64,000 nucleotides of DNA from Kuafuiihalomonas sp039024635 (GTDB lineage Bacteria > Myxococcota > Kuafuiibacteriia > Kuafuiibacteriales > Kuafuiibacteriaceae). The notes under the pieces were generated by a model. The model made no database searches and was not told the DNA's origin. It saw nothing but the letters and a program-made list of their open reading frames with translations. A program made the translations under genes and the position numbers. This document shows, piece after piece, positions 34,901 to 42,570 of the stretch; the first letter of the stretch is position 1, and each line of letters starts with the position of its first letter. The stretch is taken from the NCBI GenBank assembly GCA_039024635.1, contig JBCCQA010000028.1, positions 10,376-74,375 on the forward strand. The letters run 5' to 3'.

Positions 34901-34936
34901 GCCCACGAGCTGCTTCAGTCCAGGAATTTTGTATGA
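31928..34936 (+). CDS. Coiled-coil protein with degenerate P-loop NTPase and winged-helix end, in trk-mscS operon
   Basis: A 1002-aa cytoplasmic protein (no signal or clear membrane helix) that I cannot assign to a named family. Residues about 1-650 are charged, Glu/Arg/Gln-rich helices, much of it coiled coil. A NTPase-like domain follows: AAVVGVDGAGRGAVV at about 715-729 stands where GxxxxGK(S/T) is expected, but Lys is Arg725 and Ser/Thr is Gly726; VVITGLGYLM stands at the Walker B position without its acidic pair. The C-terminal 80 residues look winged-helix-like (LLYLVLRQGW...LRRLVHRGLLERS). It is sandwiched between trkH (1-bp overlap) and mscS (4-bp overlap), so a role in ion or turgor control is likely. 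Confidence 0.75.
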   Translation: MGNPSTLTTEGMQRWPSAIQPNQLLDPLAFGGPVELGSKALRDESEGFVNDVSNVLRHFAEEDWQRFREHSREFVSELRRAFLRSHRRLSVHVRSEGVESFDRVVAVESVELARRFRDLILGRSSRVVHETWPVLGLYEALDRISGYLPEALDAPYEPRSFVGQSGDSFGDGLRRWTLRMRRRWRRLVGRPELSRRMRLRALGQRRLLDDLPEALEGMASILLQAELQLSLRSRQLFSDIEAALVKVGEASEAEQAKGLLDRLKAEAEEAFLLAESEQQQHGLDALKRIQSALGQGVQRWKRDLETAGTFELQMDDQPTPGTEALSRRLQVAQEELGGVYAVSAMRIEFAAFHQDLEEGLEDFIENLEKDIRGRSFTQLERVGQALDTVLEALQEVEGDDQLIEQGRLQLALEPLERVVQEAFKESGRLGEQLVAEGATQPLVDTLTRVASGLTDRYRVPLAAMERSEWRIPQPSGLCEIPFADLVTTYVQVDLAPHLIERTSRASNDLEPMQSTLSDVERLVRYNPDQYGSELELEGTGSLGPLGIREALLTAARTHREALESLQEKSAHWSRDMGRDLRRVVNQRLDAFAERLREGEVQRIRTARRRRSRIVEGGFGFALPSFKPLRELWGRSGLESRFQRLRRTVRAQGRRRSRQELEALLSPPRFAQIPVYYRRLFAPQSHWAGDIAPSDPVDIERATEVLKKSVAGLRTAAVVGVDGAGRGAVVSAVLQRAGFASIRRLNLLKPTGREELEEGLAELGRDQLVVITGLGYLMSSEPGGFAPIQRLTEIIVEDGGRNAWLLEVDDLVWRFGAQATPIRGVFLERVGVRSLDREELGRAIFARHHLSGMELEFVARGRSEKASSEGHGEGPVQQEFFRELHRASGGLLQVALTLWLAAIEGFAEDAKRIQVREVPPTPKAALDELPDADVELLYLVLRQGWMCTSTLAFVLQLDAMEAEGRLRRLVHRGLLERSVDEVYVVRRHLRGVAHELLQSRNFV

Positions 34937-35784
34937 GTGGAACGTCGACCCTCACCTCTACCGTGGCGTCGCACATCGCGCCGGCCGACGGCCCCACGAA
35001 CACCGAGCTCGTACCTGACTTGGCTCCTATTCGGGCTACCTTGCGCGGCCTTCGCGAGCTCCTAGTCGTCGGCGCCGAGGAGCGACTGGTCTGGCTCGCG
35101 GTCGCCGTCCTGGCCGTCGTGGGAGCATGGCTGCTCACGCGGGGTCGTCGCGGCCGGCTGCCTCAGCCGCTTTCGATACTGGCCGGCTCCCTCCGGGCCC
35201 TCGCCATTCTCGTCGCGATGGCGCTGCTGCTGAGCTTATCGCCAGCCTGGCTCGCGCCGGCCCTGTTCATCGCCTTCTCGGCCGCTGCGGCGGCGGTGGG
35301 ATGGTCTTTTCGCGATGTCCTCCCCGACATTAACGCCTGGCTGTGGTTGCTCATCGAGCGGCGGGTGGTTCGGGGCACGCCCATCGCCGGCGAATCGGCA
35401 GAAGGGGTGGTGGAGAGGCTCGGTATCCGCTCCAGCTGGATTCGAAGCTCCGACGGGCGGCGCCAGGTCGTGCCCAATCGGAGGTTGCTGACCGAGAACT
35501 TGGTCATCGAGTCGGGGCGTTGGCCCCGGGTCGAGGTTCGCATCCGGCGACGCTGCGACGCCGCCACCCTGCGGCGAGCGGCTCGACAAGCCGTCTCGAG
35601 TTCCCCTTTGGTCCCCATCGAACCCGAGATGCGCTTGTCCGGTCTGCCCGAGGCCGAGGACCAGTGGCTGGTGTCCTGTCGCATCGTGTCTTTGACTCAG
35701 CGGGCTCGTTTCGAGGGTGAGCTTCAGGAACGACTCGACGCCTTTCTCAGCGAGCTGGCTTCTGAAACAGCTCCAGGAGGCTGA
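34933..35784 (+). CDS. MscS-family mechanosensitive channel
   Basis: A 283-aa small-conductance mechanosensitive channel. Three hydrophobic segments lie at about 45-68, 82-103 and 105-127; the last (AFSAAAAAVGWSFRDVLPDINAW) is the Ala/Gly-rich pore helix of the family. It is followed by the beta domain (RGTPI...VERLGIRSSWIRSSDGRRQVVPNRRLLTENLV) and an alpha/beta cytoplasmic vestibule. Opens under membrane tension to release solutes in hypo-osmotic shock. The ATG overlaps the preceding stop (ATGA). Its 3' end overlaps the convergent exported-protein gene by 38 bp. Confidence 0.88.
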   Translation: MSGTSTLTSTVASHIAPADGPTNTELVPDLAPIRATLRGLRELLVVGAEERLVWLAVAVLAVVGAWLLTRGRRGRLPQPLSILAGSLRALAILVAMALLLSLSPAWLAPALFIAFSAAAAAVGWSFRDVLPDINAWLWLLIERRVVRGTPIAGESAEGVVERLGIRSSWIRSSDGRRQVVPNRRLLTENLVIESGRWPRVEVRIRRRCDAATLRRAARQAVSSSPLVPIEPEMRLSGLPEAEDQWLVSCRIVSLTQRARFEGELQERLDAFLSELASETAPGG

Positions 35785-36268
35785 CGGTCAGAAGGGTGGC
35801 GGAGACGCTGACCAAGAAGGTGCCGCCAAAGCCCTTCAGGATGACGGCCCGCTGTGCGTCTCGGAAGTCGTCGGTGATGTCGACGTCGATGGTTCCATCC
35901 GCGCGCTCTTCGGCGTCGAAGGTGAAATTGTCCCGATCCAGCTCGTTGGAGGCGCCGATTAAAAGGCCCGTTCCCACCGCGCCCGCCGCCACCGCAGCAC
36001 CGATGCCGATCAAGGGAAGAGGCTTGAGCTCGATGGGCTGAGGCGGCGGAGGTGTCTCGGCCCGAAGTATCGAGGCAGCTTCGACTGCGCTCGGCTGGGG
36101 TCGAGGGGTGGGCGGTGTATTCGGCGCCGGGGTCTGATTCGGACTGGGCTCTCTTGGACGCTTCGGCTTCTTGGAATCGCCCTGTTTTGGGACCACCTCG
36201 ATGGAGGAGGCCACGCTGGGCGAGGGGACGAGCAAGCTCGAGGCGAGCAAGCAGGCAAGAAGGCGCAC
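35747..36268 (-). CDS. Exported proline-rich membrane protein of unknown function
   Basis: I prefer the GTG at 36268, which starts directly with a signal peptide (VRLLACLLASSLLVPSPSVASS); the ATG at 36382 would overlap the start of the divergent yceI gene. The 173-aa product has a Lys/Pro-rich low-complexity stretch (about 30-75) and then two hydrophobic helices near the C-terminus (LIGIGAAVAAGAVGTGLLIGA and FLVSVSATLLTVSLLELF) flanking an acidic loop. No family recognised. The layout suggests a periplasmic Pro-rich tether with a membrane hairpin. Convergent overlap with the mscS-like gene. Confidence 0.6.
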   Translation of the reverse strand: MRLLACLLASSLLVPSPSVASSIEVVPKQGDSKKPKRPREPSPNQTPAPNTPPTPRPQPSAVEAASILRAETPPPPQPIELKPLPLIGIGAAVAAGAVGTGLLIGASNELDRDNFTFDAEERADGTIDVDITDDFRDAQRAVILKGFGGTFLVSVSATLLTVSLLELFQKPAR

Positions 36269-36372
36269 GGCTCCCGTACCGCGGTCGCCGCCGGGTGGGT
36301 CCCTCTGAAAGTGAGGACGGTCGCCCTTGATACGGAGAAGACTGGAGGCGCGGGCCGTGTTGGACTGGAGGA

Positions 36373-37017
36373 GTGAGCGCATGGCTTTCTCTCGGTCTGG
36401 CCGTCATGACTTCCACCCAAACAAGCGCGGCCGGCCGCTACCTGGTCTCCCCGAAGGAGAGCGAGGTCTACGTCGTCGTAAAGAAGGACAGGAGCACGCT
36501 CCTGGCCGGCCTCAGTCACGACCATGTGATTGTCGCCCAATCGTTCGCGGGATTCGTCGAATGGGATCCGGGGGAGCCTTCAGCGTGTCGCGTCGAGATT
36601 GTGGTGCCCGTTCGTTCTTTGGTGGTGGACCCTGATGGCAAGCGGGAATCCCTCGGTTTCGAAAAGGAGCTGGGTGAAAGCGGCAAACAGAAGGTCCGAG
36701 ACAACATGCTCGCTAAGAGCCAGCTCTTTGCGCGCTCATTTCCCGAGATCCGCTTCGAGGCCCAGCGGTGTACAGTCGCAGCCGAGGGCAAAATTGCCCT
36801 TGAGGGCGCCCTCACGATCCGCGGGGTTAGGGTGAAGATGAACCTGCCCATGAAGGTCGACTTCGACCAAGACCGGCTTCGAGCCCGGGTCGACTTCACC
36901 CGCGGCCATGAGTTCGGCTTCGATCCGTACTCCAATGCCTTGGGCGCCCTGAAGAACGACGAACCCCTCCGCTTCCACGTCGACATCGTGGCGATCCGGG
37001 AGCCGGGGTCGTCCTGA
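36373..37017 (+). CDS. YceI-family periplasmic protein
   Basis: A 214-aa YceI-like lipocalin-type beta barrel with an N-terminal signal peptide (SAWLSLGLAVMTSTQTSAAG). YceI proteins bind polyisoprenoid or other lipids in the periplasm. Typical pieces: RYLVSPKESEVYVVV, LSHDHVIVAQSFAGFVEWD, LAKSQLFARSFPEIRFEA and ALTIRGVRVKMNLP. GTG start with GGAG just upstream. Divergent from the proline-rich exported protein. Confidence 0.85.
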   Translation: MSAWLSLGLAVMTSTQTSAAGRYLVSPKESEVYVVVKKDRSTLLAGLSHDHVIVAQSFAGFVEWDPGEPSACRVEIVVPVRSLVVDPDGKRESLGFEKELGESGKQKVRDNMLAKSQLFARSFPEIRFEAQRCTVAAEGKIALEGALTIRGVRVKMNLPMKVDFDQDRLRARVDFTRGHEFGFDPYSNALGALKNDEPLRFHVDIVAIREPGSS

Positions 37018-37070
37018 GCCTCCTTCGGTTCGTCGAGTGTGAACTCTCCAGTGTGCTGAGCAAGGTCCTC

Positions 37071-37904
37071 TCAGCCTGAAGGACTGTCCTCGACGACTTC
37101 ATTTTCCAGTGCGCCGATCCCCTCGATCTCGATGCGAACGCGCTGACCCGGCTTCAGGAAACGGGGCGGGTCGAAGCCAGCGCCGACGCCCGACGGAGTA
37201 CCGCACACGACCACGTCTCCCGGCTCCAGTGTCGTGAAATGGGTGATGTAGGCGAAGAGCTCGGGAATCCCGAAGATGAGGTCATCGAGGCGTCCTTCTT
37301 GGCGAAGCTCATCGTCGACCCAGGTTCGCAGCGTGGAGCGGGTGAGGTCGGGAACCTCGTCCCGGGTCACCAGATAGGGCCCAAAAGCCCCCGACCGGTC
37401 GAAGTTCTTGCCCGGCGTGAACTGGGCGGTGTGGCGTTGCCAGTCCCGGGCGGTTCCGTCGTTGAAGACGGCGTAGCCGGCGATGGCCTCCCAGGCTTCC
37501 TCTGGGCGGAGTCGCCGTACCCGACGCCCCACGATGCAGGCGAGCTCCCCCTCGTAGTCATAATTGCTCGAGGCCTGGACGAGGGGGGCGCCGTGCCCAA
37601 CCACGCTGCTCGGAAAGCGGGAGAAGAGCATCGGATGTTCGGGTCGGCTCCGCCCCATTTCGCGACGGTGGGCTTCGAAGTTGGCGCCGACGCAGAGGAT
37701 ACGGCGCGGTTCGGCGACGGGTGGGGCTAGGGTGACACCCAGGAGCGGGCGGGCGTCTTCGGTGGGGGCCTGGGCCAGGGTCACGAGCTTGGCGGGGTCC
37801 AGATGCCGCTCCAGGGGACCTTCGACCCTGAGCGGCCGGATGAGCTCGCCTTCGACCCGACCTAGTCGAGCCTCGCTCCCATCCTGGTAGGCCGCGATCC
37901 GCAC
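37071..37904 (-). CDS. Fumarylacetoacetate hydrolase (FAH)-family protein
   Basis: A 277-aa FAH-fold enzyme: an N-terminal arm (RIAAYQDGSEARLGRVEG) and a C-terminal metal-dependent domain (from about 70) with ILCVGANFEAHRREMG, YDYEGELACIVG (Glu ligands), YAVFNDGTARDWQ (Asp ligand), GKNFDRSGAFGPYLVT and GDVVVCGTPSGVGAG. Family reactions include acylpyruvate hydrolysis, oxaloacetate decarboxylation and 2-hydroxyhepta-diene-dioate isomerisation; the exact one cannot be told. GTG start, divergent from the big lipoprotein, convergent with yceI. Confidence 0.9.
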   Translation of the reverse strand: MRIAAYQDGSEARLGRVEGELIRPLRVEGPLERHLDPAKLVTLAQAPTEDARPLLGVTLAPPVAEPRRILCVGANFEAHRREMGRSRPEHPMLFSRFPSSVVGHGAPLVQASSNYDYEGELACIVGRRVRRLRPEEAWEAIAGYAVFNDGTARDWQRHTAQFTPGKNFDRSGAFGPYLVTRDEVPDLTRSTLRTWVDDELRQEGRLDDLIFGIPELFAYITHFTTLEPGDVVVCGTPSGVGAGFDPPRFLKPGQRVRIEIEGIGALENEVVEDSPSG

Positions 37905-38033
37905 CGGTGAAAGGTGGAACGGGCGCTTCTCGAGGTCCAGGAGAAGGTGCTCAGTGGAAACGCGAGGGGGTCCCTACCGGGCAGGGGACCGCCTTCCGTT
38001 TCGTTCCGTCCGCCAAGCAAGCATGATGGAAGA

Positions 38034-41000
38034 ATGCGCAGCCTCGCGCCTTTGCTCCTTCTCCTCGCCTCGGGATGCTCCACGGCCAGGGTCTTCTCCG
38101 GTCACGCCAACAGCAAGCCGGCCACCCTGCCTGTGCCGGAGAACTATGACGGCGGGGTCGAAGTGCTGTCCGAAGAGGGTCGCTTCGAATGGGGGGCGGA
38201 CGGCGTGCAGAGCTTCCGTCACGAAGTGCGCTACCGAATCACCGATGCCAAAGCCTTGGACACCTGGGGGCGATTCCAAGCCCGATGGAATCCAAAGCGG
38301 CAGGCGCGACCCGAGCTCGATGTACAGACGCGACTGGCCGATGGTCGGGTGCTGCGGCTCGACGAACAGATGGTGATCCAGTCCGAGGGGGACGGCACGG
38401 GGGAGCGGGTGCTTTTGGCCCGCGTGCCTGGGGCCGCGGTGGGGGCAGTCGTGACCCGCGTCGTGCAACACCGAGAGCTGGACTCTGCGCCGTTGTTTCC
38501 CGCCGTCAGCGGTCGCTACGGCTTGGGCCTGGCCGCGCCCGTTCAGCTGAGCTCGGTGGTTCTGGTGACGCCCCCCGAGCTTCGACTTCGGGCGGCCGCC
38601 GTGGGCTTTCGGGCCAAGAGCTCCGAGACCGAGGAAGGCGGCCGGCGGGTCGTACGTATCACCGGCCGGAACCTCCCCGCCGTCCTGGGCTCTCAGCCGA
38701 ACCTGCCGGAGGACGTCCCCGAGCGTCCTTTCGTCGTCTTCGGAGCCGAAGGCAGCTGGTCCGAACTAGCTGAGCGCTTCGAGCGCGCTCTGGCTGCCCA
38801 CTTCGCCGACCCCTCAGTCCACGAGCTTGCCCACGACCTTCGGGCCAACGGTGCACCCCAGCTCATCGAAGCGGCCCAGATGGAGATTGAAGCCCGGATT
38901 CGCACGAGCCACGACGGCGCCTTCCCTCGGCTGCCGAGCGCGGTCTTGGCCGACGGCGCGGCCAGCTCGGTCGAGCGGGCCGTGCTTCTTGCGGGTCTGC
39001 TTCGAGCCCGCGGGATCGATGCTGAAGTGGGGCTGTCAGAGCGAGGCCAGGGGCTTCGACTGCGATCTCGAGTCCCCGGTTTGTCCGGTCTCGACCGGGG
39101 CCTCGTCTTCGTCCCCGAGGGCGACTACTTCGTGGATCCCGAGCGTCCCTTCGCAGCGCCGGGGGCGGTCGGGACAGACATACAAAGCAAGGTCGTTTGG
39201 CTGGGGCGTTCGGGCGAACTGGTTCGGGCACCGGCCGCCGGCGCAGTTGATAATCGCTACGACGAGCTCCGCATCGTCGACTTGGTCAACGGCCCAGAGG
39301 TCGAGTTCTTCGAGGTTACGGAAGCGTCGGGCAGCATCGAGTCTCGGCTCCGAGCTCGCTTCACCGGCGCCTCCCCAGAAGACCTGGAGCGTCAGCTCTC
39401 CGGCTATGTCCGTCGCAGCTATCGCGGCGGTCGGCTGGAGGACTTCGGCGTGGAGCAAGGCCGCTTTCGCCTCTCCTTGGAGGGCCGGGGCGGGCGCTTC
39501 GTTCGCAGCGAGGGGTCCCAGACCACCGTCTTCCTGCCCGCACCGATCATCTTCACTTGGCTTCCTCGCGCCATTCGAGACGCGGTCTTGGCCGACGACG
39601 ATCCGACGCCCGAGCAGCGGGTTGCGGCCCACATCTTGGCCGACCGGGTCGCGGACTTCGACTGGTCCGAGCCCTACGCGGCCTCGGTCCGGTTCGACCT
39701 TCGGGTCCCGTCCAGCTTCGCCCTTGGCCAGGCGCCGGAGCCCCTGGTGATGAGCTTGGGGCCGGCCATCTATCGGCACGAGCTGGTCGAGACCCAGACG
39801 GGCTGGGCCTTCGACGTGACCTTCGCCATGGACGAGCGACGGGTCGGTGCCCAAGAGATCCGGGCCCTCATCGGCGGGCTGCGAGAGCTGTGGGCCCAGC
39901 CGGTGCCCCGGGTGGTCTTCGACGACGTGGCCCTGGCCGCGCTGGATGAAGGTGAAGTCGTCCCGGGTCTTCGCCGGCTCGTCGACGACGCCTCGGGCTC
40001 GACCCGAGCCGGGACTTATTTGCGACTGGCCCGAGTGCTGAACGAGCAGCGTCTCGGTTTCGCGGCTCGTCGATGGGCCGATGCCGCGGTCGCCCTGCGC
40101 CCCGAGGATGCGGCGACCCTGATGGAGGCCAGCGAGATCCTGCTCCACGGCGATCTCGGTCTACGCTTTGGTCCCCACTACGAGCGGGCCCGGGCCATTG
40201 GGCTTCTGCGCAAGGCGCGGCGGCTCCGTCCCCGCTGGAGCGAGCTCGACCATCGCTTGGCCGAGGTCTTGTCCCGCAACAAGCGAGGTCTGCCCAATGA
40301 GGACGGGGGCGAGCTGGAAGAAGCGGTGGCCTTGGCTCGCGCCGCCGTGCGGGCGGGAGCTGGTGAGGAAGCCGGGCGCCTCCTGGCTCAGCTTCTGTTT
40401 CGAAGCGGTCGACCCGGTGACTTCCTCGCCGATGCTCGCGACATGACCCGCAGCTTCGAGGTGGATGCCCACCGGGTCGCGGCTGAGGCTCTGACCGACG
40501 GTCCGGACGCCGGCCTGAAGCTGGCCATCGGCCTGGAGCTTCCCGACGAAGTATTGCAGCTCGCCGTGCGTCGGGCGGCGGCGGTGCTGGTCGAGCGCCA
40601 GGCTTACGGCGTAGCGGCCGAGCTCTTGGCCCGAAGCCCTCATACCGATGCAAGCGACGCTGAACGTATCACCCTCTATCGATCCATCGACCAGGGTCTG
40701 CAGCGATCGGTGACGGGCCCGGCCCGCCCCATCCGAGAACTTCAGGCCCTACTAGCCGAGGAGGCGCCCTCCGAAGACGAGCTTCAGGCCGTCTTCACCG
40801 AAGAAGCGTGGTCCAAGATTCAGCCGCGAGGCGGGGTGCACGTCTTGTCTCGATCGGCCCGACTGGCGCGGCGTCGGGCCAACGAGTCGGGTCTCCCAGT
40901 CACTTGGCCTTCGGACCTCATTCGCAGTCGCACCCTCTTCGACTGGGAGGGGGACGAGCGCACGGGCTTTCGGGTCGAGTCCAAGCTCGAGAACGACGAA

Positions 41001-41990
41001 GACCAGCGCAGTCGCGGGGTTTGGTTCGTGGTGAACGAGGGCGGCTACCGAATTCAGGCAGCCGAGTCGGACCTCAGCCTCTTGGGCAGCAAGGCGCTCT
41101 ACTGGCTGGATCAGGGGCGGACCCGGGCTGCCGACCGGTGGCTGGACTGGGCCGAAGACTTGAGTCCGAGGGTGAGTGCACCCTTTCGCAAGCTTCGGGA
41201 TGCCGACGCCTCGCCGGCCCAAAGGCGACGCTGGGCTGCCGCTGCTCTGACGCCGGCCGATCCTCGGGCCCTGGACATCCTTCGCAAGGCCGAGCGAGGC
41301 GCTGATGCCCCGCTTCGAAAGGAGCTGGTCCGGGCCCAGCTTCGCGGGCATGCCTTGCGTGGGGAGTCCGAAGCGCAGATCGAAGTCGCGCGAAGGCTGC
41401 TGGCCTATGAACCTGCTTCCGTCGAGGGGCACCAGGGCGTCTTTGCTGGGCTGTGGGCCCTGGGGCGCTACGGAGAGGCGGAGGCGTGGGCCAAGGCGCG
41501 GGCCGACGCCAGCGGCTTCGATCCATTGGCGGCCGAAGAGTTGGCCCAGGTGGCGTCCTTTCAAGGGCGCTACGCCGAGGCCGACCGCTACTTTTCACAG
41601 GTCTTGGACCGCGGCTTTGCAACGCCTGAGACCCTGAACAACCTGGCGTGGATGCGCCTTTTCCGAGGCTTGAGCTCGGACGAAGAGATCGATATGGCCC
41701 GGGAGGCCGTGGAGCGTTCGGGCTCCGAGGCTGCGATGCACACCCTGGCGACCCACCTCGTCGAGCGCCAGAAGATCGCGGAGGCCTTGGAGCTCATCCA
41801 GCGTCGCGGCCGCCGTCGAGGGCGGCTGGAACCCGACGACTGGTACGTCGTAGGGCGAGCTTTGGAGTGGGTTGGACTCGAAGCCGAGGCCAGGGAGGCC
41901 TATCTCATGTCCAAAGGAGAGGACGCCGAGCGTCCCGATTCGACTTGGGTTCTGACCAAGCGCCGCTTGGCAGCGATGAACGAAGATTGA
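38034..41990 (+). CDS. Large DUF3857/TPR lipoprotein with degenerate transglutaminase domain (1318 aa)
   Basis: The ATG at 38034 follows GGAAGA and starts a lipoprotein signal (LASGC, Cys15). Residues about 25-230 resemble the DUF3857 beta domain (FRHEVRYRITDAKALDTWG...RLADGRVLRLDEQ). Residues about 290-360 align with the transglutaminase core of the 2301-aa lipoprotein, but the catalytic Cys position is Ser312 (SSVERAVLLAGLLRARGIDAE), the His is absent and only the Asp (VDPERPF) remains, so catalysis is unlikely. From about 700 on the chain is TPR-like helices. It should be a periplasmic or outer-membrane lipid-anchored scaffold. No operon partners. Confidence 0.85.
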   Translation: MRSLAPLLLLLASGCSTARVFSGHANSKPATLPVPENYDGGVEVLSEEGRFEWGADGVQSFRHEVRYRITDAKALDTWGRFQARWNPKRQARPELDVQTRLADGRVLRLDEQMVIQSEGDGTGERVLLARVPGAAVGAVVTRVVQHRELDSAPLFPAVSGRYGLGLAAPVQLSSVVLVTPPELRLRAAAVGFRAKSSETEEGGRRVVRITGRNLPAVLGSQPNLPEDVPERPFVVFGAEGSWSELAERFERALAAHFADPSVHELAHDLRANGAPQLIEAAQMEIEARIRTSHDGAFPRLPSAVLADGAASSVERAVLLAGLLRARGIDAEVGLSERGQGLRLRSRVPGLSGLDRGLVFVPEGDYFVDPERPFAAPGAVGTDIQSKVVWLGRSGELVRAPAAGAVDNRYDELRIVDLVNGPEVEFFEVTEASGSIESRLRARFTGASPEDLERQLSGYVRRSYRGGRLEDFGVEQGRFRLSLEGRGGRFVRSEGSQTTVFLPAPIIFTWLPRAIRDAVLADDDPTPEQRVAAHILADRVADFDWSEPYAASVRFDLRVPSSFALGQAPEPLVMSLGPAIYRHELVETQTGWAFDVTFAMDERRVGAQEIRALIGGLRELWAQPVPRVVFDDVALAALDEGEVVPGLRRLVDDASGSTRAGTYLRLARVLNEQRLGFAARRWADAAVALRPEDAATLMEASEILLHGDLGLRFGPHYERARAIGLLRKARRLRPRWSELDHRLAEVLSRNKRGLPNEDGGELEEAVALARAAVRAGAGEEAGRLLAQLLFRSGRPGDFLADARDMTRSFEVDAHRVAAEALTDGPDAGLKLAIGLELPDEVLQLAVRRAAAVLVERQAYGVAAELLARSPHTDASDAERITLYRSIDQGLQRSVTGPARPIRELQALLAEEAPSEDELQAVFTEEAWSKIQPRGGVHVLSRSARLARRRANESGLPVTWPSDLIRSRTLFDWEGDERTGFRVESKLENDEDQRSRGVWFVVNEGGYRIQAAESDLSLLGSKALYWLDQGRTRAADRWLDWAEDLSPRVSAPFRKLRDADASPAQRRRWAAAALTPADPRALDILRKAERGADAPLRKELVRAQLRGHALRGESEAQIEVARRLLAYEPASVEGHQGVFAGLWALGRYGEAEAWAKARADASGFDPLAAEELAQVASFQGRYAEADRYFSQVLDRGFATPETLNNLAWMRLFRGLSSDEEIDMAREAVERSGSEAAMHTLATHLVERQKIAEALELIQRRGRRRGRLEPDDWYVVGRALEWVGLEAEAREAYLMSKGEDAERPDSTWVLTKRRLAAMNED

Positions 41991-41998
41991 GGCGCGCC

Positions 41999-42020
41999 CC
42001 CCGCTGCGATGAGGGCGGGG
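41999..42020. terminator. GC hairpin between convergent genes
   Basis: CCCCGC and GCGGGG (6-bp stem, 10-nt loop) stand 8 bp after the large lipoprotein stop and 16 bp after the stop of the convergent small gene. No T-run follows, so it would be a weak or factor-dependent bidirectional terminator at best. Confidence 0.3.
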
Positions 42021-42035
42021 AGCGTCGACGGCGAC

Positions 42036-42356
42036 TCAGGCGACGTTCGAGGCCCGAGGGGGCTGACTCTCGTTGGCGGCCGGGACTTTCTTGCCCTCCC
42101 GCCTTGCCACTGCAGTCACGAAGACGTCGAGTTGGGCTCGCGCACGCTCCAGCGCGCCCAAGGCGGCTTCGAGCTCGCTGTATTCGCTCTTCCACTCGTC
42201 GTCGAAGTACTTGTTGCCCGCGGCGGCCTTCAAGGTGCCCTGGGCTCGCTTTTCGAGCTGCTCGATCCAGCCCCGTACGACGTCGCCTTCGAAAACGATG
42301 CCGTCCACACGCTCGAGGATGTCTTTCGCGTTCACGCGTTCGGTTCTTCCAGCCAT
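42036..42356 (-). CDS. Small helical protein of unknown function
   Basis: A 106-aa soluble, charged protein with no recognised family. AGGAG lies five bases before the ATG at 42356, a good Shine-Dalgarno. Predicted mostly helical with coiled-coil character (about 45-85: YSELEAALGALERARAQLDVF) and a disordered Pro/Ser/Asn tail. It stands alone between the convergent lipoprotein gene and treY. The 215-bp region upstream (42357-42570) holds no gene; it contains a T-run (about 42475-42480) and a short GTCCG/CGGAC inverted repeat. Confidence 0.7.
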   Translation of the reverse strand: MAGRTERVNAKDILERVDGIVFEGDVVRGWIEQLEKRAQGTLKAAAGNKYFDDEWKSEYSELEAALGALERARAQLDVFVTAVARREGKKVPAANESQPPRASNVA

Positions 42357-42570
42357 GGGTCTCCTGATGTCGGCGGTCCCGACACGAAGCAGACTGGGGG
42401 CCTAGCGGGCAGATCGTCAAGCGCCATACCTACATATTGGGGTCTCAAATTCTTTTGCCCCCACATGCAGAGGTTTTTTCGCCATCCGGGCTTGAGATCT
42501 CGTCCGCTTTCTGACGGACCGGGAGTCTGCCCGTTCGACCCGCAAATGGGAAGTGCCGGTCCGGCCGAGT

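Noticed and set aside
42357..42570. Possible terminator with T-run near 42475
   Set aside because: The T-run is on the strand with no gene ending nearby, and no stable stem directly precedes it.
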